NCBI RefSeq assembly: GCF_000002995.4
Contig: NW_025062476.1
Coordinates: 2,785,001-2,849,000 of the forward strand
Length of the DNA: 64,000 bases
Origin: Brugia malayi
Taxonomy: Eukaryota > Nematoda > Chromadorea > Rhabditida > Onchocercidae
Reading direction: 5' to 3'
The position numbers and the translations under genes were made by a program. Below are positions 13,810 to 25,675 of this stretch, piece after piece. The notes beneath the pieces are model-generated. The model searched no databases. It saw only the letters and a list, made by a program, of their open reading frames with translations, and was not told the origin of the DNA. Numbering within the stretch: the first letter of the stretch is position 1; every line of letters begins with the position of its first letter.

Positions 13810-16800
13810 ATGGCAGAACTCGAGAATAATGCGTTATGTGGTTCGCCAGATTTCTCTAGTCGTGGTAAGTGTTTCCTTCCTCCCACATTTAACACGCTAA
13901 TTTCTCCTTTGTTTTACTCTGTTTCGTATGCTTAGGATCGGTCCGATTCAGCTTGATATTTGACAGTTCAAGTTCTTCCTTTAAATTATATTTTGGGGGA
14001 TTAATTGACAAAAATGGAGACAAAAGTATCGAGTGACATGCGATGTTTTAGTACTGGAATTTGATATGTTTAGTCAGTCGTTCCAAAATGTCATTTTTCA
14101 AAACCCATATAACAAAGCAACTTTAATTGTATTTTTTTGACAGAACTATTGCGGGTGTAAATTAGTGAGCTTGATCCAATATCCGAACTTTTCCAGAAAT
14201 AGATCCGAAACTAAATGCTTCAAAACTAAAGATGAGTCTGGAATACACCTATATTATCTCTAGAAACGCGCGACATTGTGCTAGTGAATATAGGCCACAT
14301 TTTGTATTGTAATATATTATTTAGGAAGTGATCTGTTTTATATTCAGTAGTGCTTACTTATGCTTGCTAAAGACTGATACATATTTTATAATGCATGGCA
14401 GCATGTTCTTTTCGTAAGATTATTTTTCCTACTGTCTTTTGCTTTATTTTTTACGAAGATATCATCACTGGAATAGTAGTCATGAAAAGATTAGTATGAA
14501 TCATAATAATTCGATTTTTTCTTAATAAAGGGTATACGGTTTCTCTGTCTCATAATAGTAACTTGATTATAAAGCAGTAACAGTGATATAGAATGGTTAA
14601 TCTTATGTTTAGCAGTATTAACTTTTTTACTACATCTTACCCTTATTTGAAACATTTGCGGATTTTGAACAATGTTTTGGACTTTTCAAATTCGTAAATT
14701 TTGAATATTGATTTAAAAAAAAGAATTCTGCTCTTTTCTTTCAGCTTTGCTCTTCGGTGGGATTATTGCCCCCGTTGTGTTGAAATACAAATCGATAACC
14801 ACTACCATTCCTGCATCTATGAAGCTACCTTTGACCGTTCCATTTGTTATCTACCCTTTTCCTATCAGAATTTGATCTGGGACAAGACCATTTCTCGTAC
14901 TGCATTGATTTTGCATTTGTGTTTACCAGCCAGTCTTTCTCCAAGCTGATAAAAAGCTACCGACAGCTCGAGCTATTTTACTCACTAGAAAACGCTGCTT
15001 TCTATGACTTTAATTACCTTATTCCCATTAAGATTCCTATTTTTCCAGTTAACTTTGGCTATGATGTTGGGAAGCAACTGCCTACTGAAAACCGTCAGTT
15101 CAGGTTACCTGGCTAACTACATGAGTCCTTGTCATTATAATATGTCTTCATCTCACCGCTTCATGCCATGTCTTCTCATGCAAGCCATGTCTTCCTCGAA
15201 CCTTAAACTCTGAATCGGCACCACATGCCCAAAAGAAGATTAAAAATGCAGTCTTTGCCCACCTGTAGATGACGATTCTTCAAATCCGTCCAGCAGTGAT
15301 CGAACAGCACCAGGTATCAAATCACGACTGTCAGAGAATGTGGGCGAACATGATAACGACGACAATTACGACACTAGCAGACAGAGTAATTCTTCTGAGT
15401 CTAGCAAAAAAAGTCATGATGGCGACAACAAAATCGAATATTGTCAAGCACAGACTGTCAGTAATGATGGTGTGGTCGTTGTTGTGGGCGATCATTCTGA
15501 CCAGTTGGATGAAGGCGATGTGGATTTGGATTTAGTGGTGCGAGATGAATGCAACGAAACGCATGGTTATTTTTGTGTTACATTTATCTAGCTTTAAATG
15601 TATTTCATTTGCGGATAAAAAACTAGATTCAGCATTATAGACCTTCAGCTCTTTTATTTCTTCATCAGTAGGAAAAGGAGGATTAAAGTATGCAGAGCTT
15701 GCCGAGATTTGTCTAAAAAATTCATATAAAAATACACTTCATATATTTTGCAAAAAAATAACTTTCTAAGCATTAAGTTTATTTAAAAAATATTTTATTT
15801 TTTTTTTTTAAATATAAGAAAATATTAGCCGGCTCTGGCTCGGCTCTGACTTTACCTTTTCTTAAATGTGTTAAAAACGGCTATAGATATTTCTGGAAAT
15901 CAAAACTGTAAGTCTTTCAGAATTGAGCTTAAATAATTTCTCAAAAAAATGAAGTTGAATTCTCTGCTTTTCCAGGTACCTAAAAATCATGCTTGTTTTC
16001 AGGCCACTTTCTGAAACGGTTCCATCCTCTTTACTTAAACTTTATACTATGCTGTACTATTCTGAAATTTAATAGAAAATATCGTTCTTGAGAAATATCG
16101 TTACTTGTGTATTGGAGAAGTGTTTGCGTATGGCATATCGGTTTCGGTCAGTTTTTTCTTTGAATTTTCAGAAGAGACATCAGAGCCATCCCGCTGTAAT
16201 TCGGTACCTTTGGTGAAAAAAGAAGATATGTCAACATATAAAAGAGCACATTCGATAGAATCATATAAATATAAGCGACCTGATGCAGTCATTTGTGCAG
16301 GTAATTTGTTGTATATTATCTTGAGCAAGTAGGTACTTTTCAAATTGATGCCAGTGATCTTGTTGCAATTGTTCTTATTCTTTTTTATAATCTGACTTTA
16401 TGCCCTAATATTTTATGATATGACTTACCGGTAGAAGCACGTATCCATTTAGAATCAGTCGAAATAGAGTGTTTGATGCATCGTGCACAATTTTTTCTGG
16501 CACGAGCGTGCGAAGAAAATATCAAGTTGGCGATGGAAACTTCATTGTGGACAACCCATCCATTCGTCGAAAAGCTTTTGGCAGAAGCATATCGGCGAGC
16601 TCCGGTTGTGATACTTGTTTTTCTTGCACGAAATGCGGATCATTTTGCCGGTAATACTTTGTATTCCTGATATAGTTTATGATTGATGAAATTTTTTGAG
16701 AAACAAAGGATATTGAATCCTTGCTTGATACTTTTTAAATAGGTTTTGCTCGGATGTGTTCGGAAGCGCTATACAGAAGTCAGCCAGCAATGAGATGGGT

Positions 16801-19296
16801 TGATTTCAAAGGCGGTGGTAACATTAAACTGCAATGGATTACAAAGTGTCCGCTTGCACTTAGCGCAAGTGACCATATTAAGAATCCATTCAATAAAGGT
16901 ACCATTTATTTCTTTAACATTATTTCCATTAAAAAACCAATTTTTGAAATGTTTTGCTTTACTGCAGTAGTCGTTCTGTCTATTCCGGATGTGAATTTTT
17001 TCGGATTGTAATAGCTTGAACATTTTGTTCCCGAATAATTTTTCAATAGATTTTTATGAAATAAAGGCCTAATATTAAATTTTGTATACTTTGTCAAAAT
17101 TTTCCTAATGACTTGTATTTATCAAGTGCCGTAAAATTTCGAGTTTTGAATATATTTTCAATTATGAATATATCTGTGTACAGTCGTTATATGAAAGGTA
17201 TTGCGGTACAAGTGCTAGAATTTTTACGTTATTTTGGAACACTGCTGAATCCGAATTAGAGTTATTAAAGAAACAATTCAACTTGTTCTAGATTTCCAAT
17301 TTTGCCCTCCCCCTCCTCTTCTCTAATTTGAGTTGGAGATGAAGTGCGTTATGGAATTTCGAAAGTATTGTTCGTAATTTATTCCTCCGAATTTTTTTGC
17401 ATTTTTTTTTTTTTTTTTTTTTTTCAGAAAAAGTGATATATGCTGCTTCTGATGGTTGTGAGATACAGCGTGCTGCGGGTCAGCGACTCTGCAGCTTATT
17501 TCCATTTGATGATAGTGTTGATTTGAAAACACTGAAACTGAAAATTCGAGACAATTCACAAAAACTGCCGTCTTTATTGGAAACTGAAATATCTTATTTA
17601 GAATTTAGAAATGCTAAGAGGTAGTTTCTTCATAATTGTTATGAAATATGTCTCTTGAAGGAAATTTGTTTTGTAAGGAATGTCTTCATACGTCTTCTCG
17701 TCCTTCCATTAAGAGTGCGAATCAAATGATCTAGAAACCGTGAAATTTCTAGATTCTTAATTGGTTTCAGAATTACGCATATGAAACTCTCCCAGAAAAA
17801 TGCTTTTTGTGAGCCTCATCTTTCTTCATTTGTATGAGTTATAGAGATCAGCTATTAATAAGAAAAAAGGAAAACTTGGAATATGTAACTGCTCGTTATA
17901 CTTTCTGCACATGTGCAAATGCATCATAGCATAGTCAAAATGTAGTGGGAATCAGCATTTTCTGTTTGTTTAAAAATGCAGCTAAAAATTATTGTATGCA
18001 TATTTCTTTTGATCCTACTGCAGTAGGACAACCGAAATGTTTTATTCCTACACTGTAGAAAGTTTCAGAAATTTGCCGATAAAGAAAACTTTGAAAGAGT
18101 TATTGAGGGAAGGTCGACCTCCTGCTATGCTGTTATCTTCAAGCAGACATGGTAGCCGTAGCAGAATGAATTGTGGAACGGAAAGCTATGTATGTGTTTA
18201 AATTATTAGCTAATCAAATTCAAGAGGACTTTCTTTTTTATTTGTAGTTCATGAAAATTGTTTTATTCGTTTCTTGGCTTTAGAAATAGAAGTCATATAA
18301 CATGTTTGGTATCGTTTGTCTATGTTTATAGAGTGCTTCTCGACTACTTCCCCTTATGGATGTTGCGGTTTCGTATCCTTCACATAACAGTTCTCGTTTG
18401 TCGTCATCCCTGAGAAAACGTCGGCCATCGCCAAAAAGGTTGTCGCCGAAGCGCCGTCCTTTAATACGGAGGCATCGTCATCATTCCAAGTCAGCAGAGT
18501 GAGTTTTCAATTTCTAATTATCACTGAAATGCCGTCTTTTGATACATGGTCATCATTATTCTAAATCATCGAAATAAGTTTTCATTTTTCATGTGCTTTT
18601 CTATATTCTTTTTATTTCAGTCATGAGAAAAAACATAGCTCAGAACGATCATCAGGACACAAATATGATTCCTACTCGGGTCACAATTCATGTAAAAGTA
18701 ATTGGCGTGACAGTTCTCATGAAGAGCATGAATTATTTCGAAGGTAATAAAGAATACTGATATTTCCAAATGTTTGTTTTAAATATTTTGAACGTTTTCC
18801 AAGAAACTAATTTCTAGATACATGGTGATGAAGTAAGGTTTCCTATTTGGATTAATTTTTTGATGAAAATTTTTATTTGGTGTTTATTACTATGGCTTCG
18901 TGCTTTACAGTGATCTTTTTCATAATGCACAGCCATAACAGTTAAATAATATGTTGGTGCTTTCTAGCGTAGCTACACACATCTAACTTTTAACTTTTCA
19001 CCTTCATGAATTTCATGTATCTTGTTGTTCTTAAAAAAACTTAGTTTCTTCGAAATGGCTTTATCATAGAATACCAAATATTTTAATTATTTCCGTAGGA
19101 TTATCTCACTTTTACTGGAAATTATTGAGGTGCACAATCAATTTATACCGTAAAACCATTTCAAACAAACAAATTGCAGAAATAAAAATTTTAATCTCAA
19201 TTGTAAGAAGTTTCTAATGTCTACATGTGTTTCTTTAGCAAAATTAAATCTAATTTTGAATTTTATTGCAGACATTCAAGTCGTCATCGGTATTGA
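13810..19296 (+). CDS. YTH-domain RNA-binding protein, YTHDC1/YT521-B-like
   Basis: YTH proteins read N6-methyladenosine in RNA; YTHDC1 types act in the nucleus on splicing and export. Ten exons join in phase: 13810-13864, 15269-15565, 16172-16300, 16435-16650, 16743-16898, 17428-17620, 18024-18189, 18332-18498, 18621-18743 and 19272-19296, giving 508 aa. Residues 1-160 are acidic and Ser/Asp-rich. The YTH domain spans about 176-312, with FFLARACEEN, SLWTTHP, VILVFLARNADHFAGFARM, MRWVDF, KNPFNK and LCSLFPFDDSVDL matching the family in order. Cage tryptophans W199 and W251 are present. The Lys-Ser-Asn stretch expected near 184-186 reads Arg-Ala-Cys, and the segment after W251 is about eight residues shorter than in vertebrate YTHDC1. 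The C-terminus (420-508) is rich in Arg, Ser, His and Lys, as in nuclear splicing-linked YTH proteins. Domain identity is firm; m6A binding is inferred. Confidence 0.93.
13865..15268 (+). other. First intron of the YTH gene with a GC-richer block
   Basis: The intron is 1.4 kb. From about 14740 to 15240 the base composition is visibly richer in G and C than nearby introns, and 80-90-codon frames are open in overlapping registers on the plus strand. None of these translations resembles a family I know, and none joins the flanking exons in phase as well as the direct 13864-to-15269 splice. Confidence 0.4.
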
Positions 19297-21537
19297 CTCC
19301 CGTGAGAACATTTCTTGAGAGATCAACACTGTCATTTACGTCGTTTTGATATTAATTTCTTTGTTTGCTCCATATTACTACATTTGGATAAAGCAAAAAA
19401 ATAGAAGCAGTAAAGAAAGAGAAATTTGGATCTTTGTATTTCTCGAAAAATCTATAGAGAGTTTCTGCGGTTGCTCACTGCTGTACAGATACATTTTTAA
19501 ATAGGACTAGTAAGGGCAAATATTCAATTTGTAGTAGAATCTTTCTTGTAATATTTTCCTTATCAATTAGTTACACTTAATTTTAAAGAACTCTAATAGA
19601 TAATAGTAGACAGTTTTCAAAACATTAGCCTTTTAGTACAATGTTCGAGCCTTTGAGATATTTTATACAATATACTTCTGTGCTATCATTTCAACACATC
19701 TCTCTTGATTGGAGGTCATATGTGGGGTACACTACTACAAGGTGTACTGCATTTCATTCATTCAAAACAGCATTTATTACATTGCCTACAAATCCGTTTA
19801 GAAGTTTCTGATAGGAGAAGAAAGCTAGAAAATAATTACTCTGACATTGTTCGATCTTTACTGTGTTTAAAATTTCCATTTGTAGTTTGTACAATGTCTG
19901 CAATGTCTTCGCTGTCTGAGATTAGACTTATAGTTCAGTAATTTACTGTGTATTTCTTTTTTGTTTAATATGATATTGATTGTCTCAGTAATTATTGCAT
20001 TAACGAAAATAGCGAACCATTTATTAGAAGAAGTGGATCACCGCACTATACTTAAGCTTTATTATGAAGCATTGTGTTCCATGTAAATATAAAGTCGACC
20101 ATTCAAATTCAATACTTGTCGTGTTTTAGGCATTATTATATTCGATTAATTATTACAGAAACTTTAGGGAATGATCCGCATTAATATATTTAGCAGAATT
20201 ATTTCATATGTTTTATCTAACTTTGAATCAGAATCGTGTGTGGTTTGTATAGCAACTGCGATATTTTGATTTTATCTTCATATTTCTTGTAGGTTTAATT
20301 GTATTCTTGAAATTATTTTTTATACTTTGTAATTAAATATTTCGTGTTTCGCTAAAAATTGTTTTTTTTTTTTTTTCTCTCTCTCTCTCTTGCACTATGT
20401 TTTTATTTGTATTTTATATATAATGGGAAAAAGGAGTTATAACTGCAATCAGATAAAACTAGTCAGTGACACTGTTTTCATTTGTTTACATTACAAAAAG
20501 AAAGGGAATTTGTATCGGTCTATTTTATTAAAGTGCTTTGTTTTTTTTCTTTTTCCTCATTGTCATTATACTGCTATTTAAGATTTAGAGTGAATTGATT
20601 GTCTTCGTTTAGTTGTGGGTTATCTCCGTGGGTAAAATATGGTAAAGCGTTATGAGTACGTTTATAAGATTTTAAAAAGCAAAGAATTGATAGCTTTTAT
20701 TTGTATTTTTCATGTGTGTATTATGTAAATTAAAATGATGATGTTAATCAATTTTGCATTGTTCCATCCATGAATTCACCACTAAACGACCTTAGCGAGG
20801 TATACGGTATTGTCAAATGAGGCAAATGAACAAGTTGACAGCCTCTTTTTGGAACTGTATTATTGGTGAATATTAAGAAGAAGCAATAAAATGAAGAATT
20901 CTTGAAGGGATGAATGAATAAATGGATAAGTGGTTGAGAGGGAAGTGCTGTGAAGAAAACAATGAAATTGGCTTGATCAATGAGACGGTCTCATGAAAGG
21001 AGATAAATATTCAGGTAGAATTCAATTTCAATACACCAATAAATGTAGAGAGCTCCGCCTTATCCTCTCTTATTTTCATTTTTTATGGTATTCGTAGATA
21101 GCATTGGAATGATTAATGAATAAATAAAGAGAAATTTGATTCCACTTTATTCATTACTGATTATAATATTTGTAGAATGTGAATGATAAACAGTACTCTT
21201 CTTCTAGTAATTGAATCAAAAACATTGAAAAAATTGGAACAATATATCTTAAAAGTTTACAAATGGATTACTATTTTGTTATATTATTTATATTTCTCAT
21301 TAATTTATCACCGATCTACAAATTTACGGCTCAATTTACATCATTTTATCAATTCTTTATGAATGTATAACTGCTGATGCAGTCCGGTAGGAGTTTAAAT
21401 TATCAAAACTTAACTTTAAATGTCTACATATATTTACTTGTATATGTATTTATGACTTTTTGTTTGTCATTAAGTACCATTCGACATTGTTTATTGTTGT
21501 GTATTACTCTTATTGATGTCTTATAATTACATAAACA
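19297..21537. other. 3' flank of the YTH gene, no further gene seen
   Basis: This includes the 3' UTR. AATAAA-type signals are present (for example in GCAATAAAATG near 20885), but the actual poly-A site cannot be chosen. A T-run followed by a CT repeat lies at about 20360-20390. Confidence 0.45.
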
Positions 21538-21577
21538 AAAATGGATGATACTAGTAAATACTAGTATCATCCATTTT
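21538..21577. repeat. Perfect inverted repeat, 19-bp arms with 2-bp spacer
   Basis: Left arm 21538-21556 (AAAATGGATGATACTAGTA), spacer AA, and right arm 21559-21577, its exact reverse complement. It ends 83 bp before the tRNA gene. The arms contain no stop-prone AT slip repeats, so the symmetry is unlikely to be low-complexity noise. Confidence 0.95.
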
Positions 21578-21660
21578 GAAATATTTTTAAATTCAATAGT
21601 GAACAAAAGATTATTGAAAGAAATTCAAATTACAATTTTCTTAAGAAGACAGTATGCCAA

Positions 21661-21732
21661 GGCTGAGTGGTCTAGTGGTATGATTCTCGCTTTGGGTGCG
21701 AGAGGTCCCGGTTTCGATCACCGGCTCAGCCC
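21661..21732 (+). tRNA. tRNA-Pro (anticodon UGG)
   Basis: The 72-base cloverleaf is complete. The acceptor stem GGCTGAG pairs with CTCAGCC (21725-21731), and the D arm contains GTCTAGTGGTATG. The anticodon stem CTCGC/GCGAG encloses TTTGGGT with anticodon TGG at 21693-21695. The T arm is CCGGT, TTCGATC, ACCGG. The T-stem has a T-A pair where most tRNA-Pro copies have G-C, a compensated change. There is no intron. Internal A and B box regions are intact, so the gene is probably active. Confidence 0.95.
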
Positions 21733-21737
21733 CACCG

Positions 21738-21742
21738 TTTTT
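21738..21742 (+). terminator. RNA polymerase III T-run terminator
   Basis: TTTTT starts five bases after the tRNA discriminator base, the usual Pol III stop signal. Confidence 0.7.
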
Positions 21743-24002
21743 GCAACAAAATTAAAAAAAAAATATATTGCAAGAATGATACTTTGACACAAGAACGACA
21801 ATAATTCTGCTCGAATTTCATATCTAACAATAGAGACATTATTTATTGTATAGTCTTTATTTCCTTTTTTTTTTTTTGGTCATTACTTATCTTTTGAAAT
21901 TATCACTAATTATAATTACTTTTCATCTTTAAATGGTTACACTTTAATGTTTGAATGCATCTTTTGCGTAAAAGAAAATTTTTTCATTACTTTTGTAAGG
22001 ATGAAGTTTTTATGAATTTTACCTTATTACTTATTCATTTCTTGACAAAAAAAAAAATAATTATTGAGTGTATAATGAAACATGAATTAAGATATTGAAA
22101 CAGAATGAACATATTACTTGTAACTAACAATAATTCTTTAAAGTAAAACAATTACTACTGATGGTTCTAATTCTTCTAGAGAATATTTATTTTTCTTTAA
22201 ACATGGAAAAAGAAATTGATCACATTTTTTTGGAAAAAATACATTAATTTAAGATTCGTAAAAAAGTACATTAATTTAGAAACTGTAATGACAAAAGTAA
22301 TTCATTCATACATAAAAATTTTTATTTCTTTTACTTTGTAGGAAATTAAAGAATCTCTCAATGAAATTAACATGATTATTAATTTCAGTTTTTTCAGTTT
22401 TTTTTTTTTTTTTTTCAGATAATTATTCAATATGATTTTGTGATTACATAAAGATTTAGCGAAAATGCTAAACATTATTTTGTGTTGGCTAAAAGATACA
22501 AAAGAAGTTAAAACAAATAAGCATTGGCTGTATCTGAAAACTACAAAATCATTTTTTATTTACTGTCGATGAGATAAGATAAGATAAGATAAAAGCATTC
22601 GTCTATTTTTATATTTGCATGGAATAGCAGAAATTGATTTCTTATTGTAAATGATTGACGCGAAGACAGCAAAACCCATAGCAACAATATTAAATATTGC
22701 TGTAAAGTGATTGTTGATGCAAATGTTCAAATTAAAATTTAAAAATTTCAAAAAATCATTTTGAAGCTGAAATTATCAGTCGTAAATCTTATGATATTTA
22801 ATTCCATAATTATCTAATCTATGAATATCTATTTGTATTAAGCTTGTATTATACAGCTCTTTGCTGCTTTTTCTTTTTGCAATATTTTTTTTTTTTTTTA
22901 TTTATGCTAAAAAAAATGAAATATTTTTGTTGATTGATGTTCAAAAAATTTTATTTCTGATCAGATCAATGATTTTAAAAAACAAAATTTTGAATTTCTT
23001 TCATTTTTTTTTTTTTTTTTTGGTGCTAAATTAATTCAAAAATGGGTTAGGATGATCCATAGATAGGATTACTGTAATGTATATTTGGTGATATTATGTG
23101 TGGGTCGACATGAATGAACTAATGATAAATGTATCGGATGAGTAATGATTCTCGATCCATCCATCCATCTATTCGCTGTCCAATCATTCTATTTTCATTT
23201 ACATTGGTCAATGAGTGATAAATTTCACATTAATCTTTCTTCTTCGTTCCTTTATTTCAGATTTTATTTGATTTGATTTGATTTTCTTATTATCAATTAG
23301 AAGTATCAAATTCAAAATAGTATATTTCTTCCAAAATTTTTCAAAACATACTATCTATTTCTTATATTTTATTCATAACAAAAATTTCAATATGCTAGTT
23401 AGTATTCTTTATATAGTGCTAATTAGCTAGCTATGTGAATTAAATTTGAGTAAATAAATTTCATTTTCCTCTTTTCTTTATAAAATTTAAATGTATACTT
23501 TAGATGAATAAATTTTTGTAGCCATATATTTTAAAAAAGAAGAAAAAAAAGAAAAAACATGAATATAAAGAAAGGATGAATGAAAGGAATTGATAAAGTG
23601 ATGCACATTTATAGCAGAAGAGGGAGAGGGAGAGAGAGAGAGAGAGGGGCAAAGAAAAAGATGAGAGAGAAAAAAGTTAGTAAACCATGTTAAAGGTGAA
23701 AAGAGGCGAATGGTTGATGGTGATGGATTGAAATGCGGGAATTTTCAAAGGAATTATTTCTCCTAGTTTGATTCAATATTATTTATTTAGCAACAAAAAC
23801 GCAAGTTTTTGTCAAATTCATTTACACAACTTTTCATCATTGCACTGATTGTGAATGCACTGGCATTTTAGTACTATATGATAGTTTGAAAAGAAAGAAA
23901 TATTCCATTTATTACTTCTAACTATTTATTTCAATTATTTTCAATTCATTCCTTCAATTTGTTCCTTTCTTTCCTTCCATCCAAGCAGAAATGATATTCG
24001 AG
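21743..24002. other. AT-rich intergenic region, no gene seen
   Basis: It holds many poly-A and poly-T runs, an (AAGAT)n microsatellite at about 22572-22591 and a GA-rich tract at about 23617-23648. No coding frame or RNA gene was found on either strand. Confidence 0.5.
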
Positions 24003-24353
24003 AGAAGTTTATCTTGAATATATCCGAAAGAAGTTTATCTTGAATATATCCGAAAGAAGTTTTCTTGAATATATCCGAGAGAAGTTTATCTTGAATATAT
24101 CCGAAAGAAGTTTATCTTGAATATATCCGAGAGAAGTTTATCTTGAATATAACCGAAAGAAGTTAGTCTTGAATATAACCGAAAGAAGTTTATCTTGAAT
24201 ATATCCGAAAGAAGTTTATCTTGAATATAACCGAAAGAAGTTAGTCTTGAATATAACCGAAAGAAGTTTATCTTGAATATATCCGAGAGAAGTTTATCTT
24301 GAATATAACCGAAAGAAGTTTATCTTGAATATAACCGAAAGAAGTTTATCTTG
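24003..24353. repeat. 26-bp minisatellite, about 13-14 copies
   Basis: The unit is GAAGTTTATC-TTGAATATAT-CCGAAA. Copies vary mainly at three places: TATCC or AACC, GAAAG or GAGAG, and TTTATC or TTAGTC. One copy lacks three bases. The last copy decays to TTGATTACAATCCGG. The unit length is not a multiple of three and every frame stops, so it is noncoding. Confidence 0.95.
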
Positions 24354-24839
24354 ATTACAATCCGGAAATAGTAATAATGGAATTTTAATAACATTATATT
24401 TTTACTGGTTGGAATGTATTAATTATCATATATCAGTAAATAAAAGAAATTTTTATTCATCATTTTTGTATCGAATCTAAATTTTAATTTTGTAATTACA
24501 TCCTGACTTACTAATTAAAATTAGTTTAATATTTTGAAGATAATTGCAAATGTATATGCAAATATAATAACATTTTATCATTGATAATTAAAAAAAAAAT
24601 TTTTGATACAAAAAATTTTCTCTAATAACAGTAACCAATCAAAAAAAAAAAAAAAAAGATTAAATCAAGGTCAAATGTCACATTAACATTTGTTAGAATT
24701 TATTGGCTGAAAAAATAAAATTAAAAAAATTATTTAGCAATGTATTAGTATTTTGAATGTAACTTAGCTAATCTAAGTAATAGAAATGTAAGTTATACCA
24801 AATTTTATGATTTTCTTTTTCATTTTTTCACTTTTTTAG

Positions 24840-24935
24840 CAGTAACAACAACAACAACAGCAGCAGCAGCAGCAGCAACAAGCAGCAGTAAAAGCACCAT
24901 TTAAAAATGTGACTCTAACGGGAGAAGAAGCAAGG
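24840..24935 (+). other. Exon-like segment with CAA/CAG repeat, closed in all frames
   Basis: A strong acceptor (CACTTTTTTAG, ending 24839) and a reasonable donor (GCAAGG then GTATGC at 24936) flank a 96-base segment. It starts with (ACA)n-(GCA)n repeats and then has unusually GC-balanced sequence. All three plus-strand frames contain stops, so if it is an exon it is 5' UTR or noncoding RNA. It could equally be a chance microsatellite. Confidence 0.3.
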
Positions 24936-25323
24936 GTATGCATTAAATTGTTAAGTCATTCCTTTGATGTTTAACCGCCGTCTAGCTGATCAGTCCATTT
25001 TCTTCCGATCCGTCTTTTTTGCTAACAATGAAAAGTCAGCAAAAAAAAAAATTGGAGCTGCTTGATTATGGGTTCGTTCTTTTAACGCTTCCTTGCCCTT
25101 TCTTCCTTCCTTCCTTCCTTTCTTTCCCCTTTTCTATCAAATCAACCCTTTTATCAAAATAAAAAAAGAAAAAAAAAACCTCATAAATTGCTGTATTTAT
25201 TCCTTGCCCACAATAAATGTTACTTACTTTTACTTATATATATATAAACTTTGCTTTTTCCTTCTACAAAAAGAAAAAAATTCATCTTACCCGAAGAGTG
25301 TGTGTGTTTTTTTTTTAAACCAT

Positions 25324-25637
25324 TCGTATTTTTCTCGAATAAAAATAGCTGTGTGTGTGTATATGTATGTGTATGTATATGTATGTGTATGTGTATGTAT
25401 ATGTATGTGTATGTCTATGTATGTGTATGTATATGTATGTGTATGTATATGTATGTATATGTATGTGTATGTATATGTATGTATATGTATGTGTATGTGT
25501 GTCGTATTTTTCTCGAATAAAAATAGCTGTGTGTGTGTGTATATGTATGTGTATGTATATATATGTATATGTATATGTATGTGTATGTATGTGTATGTAT
25601 GTGTATGTGTGTGTATGTATGTGTGTGTGTATGTATG
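25324..25637. repeat. TATGTG/TGTA microsatellite array with internal duplication
   Basis: A 36-base non-repetitive segment beginning TCGTATTTTTCTCGAATAAA occurs at 25324 and again at 25502. Each copy is followed by GTGTGTGT and TATGTATGTG arrays. A unit of about 178 bp was therefore duplicated in tandem. Open frames here (Met-Tyr-Val-Cys or Thr-His repeats) are translations of the repeat, not genes. Confidence 0.9.
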
Positions 25638-25675
25638 GATTTGTTCCATTAAGATATAGCAAGAAAGTTAAATGA

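Noticed and set aside
14701..15213. Plus-strand frames in YTH intron 1 as coding exons
   Set aside because: They do not fit the splice phases, and exon 1 joins 15269 directly to give a continuous protein.
25287..25675. Long overlapping frames on both strands
   Set aside because: They are open only because the TATG/TGTG repeat lacks stops in several frames.
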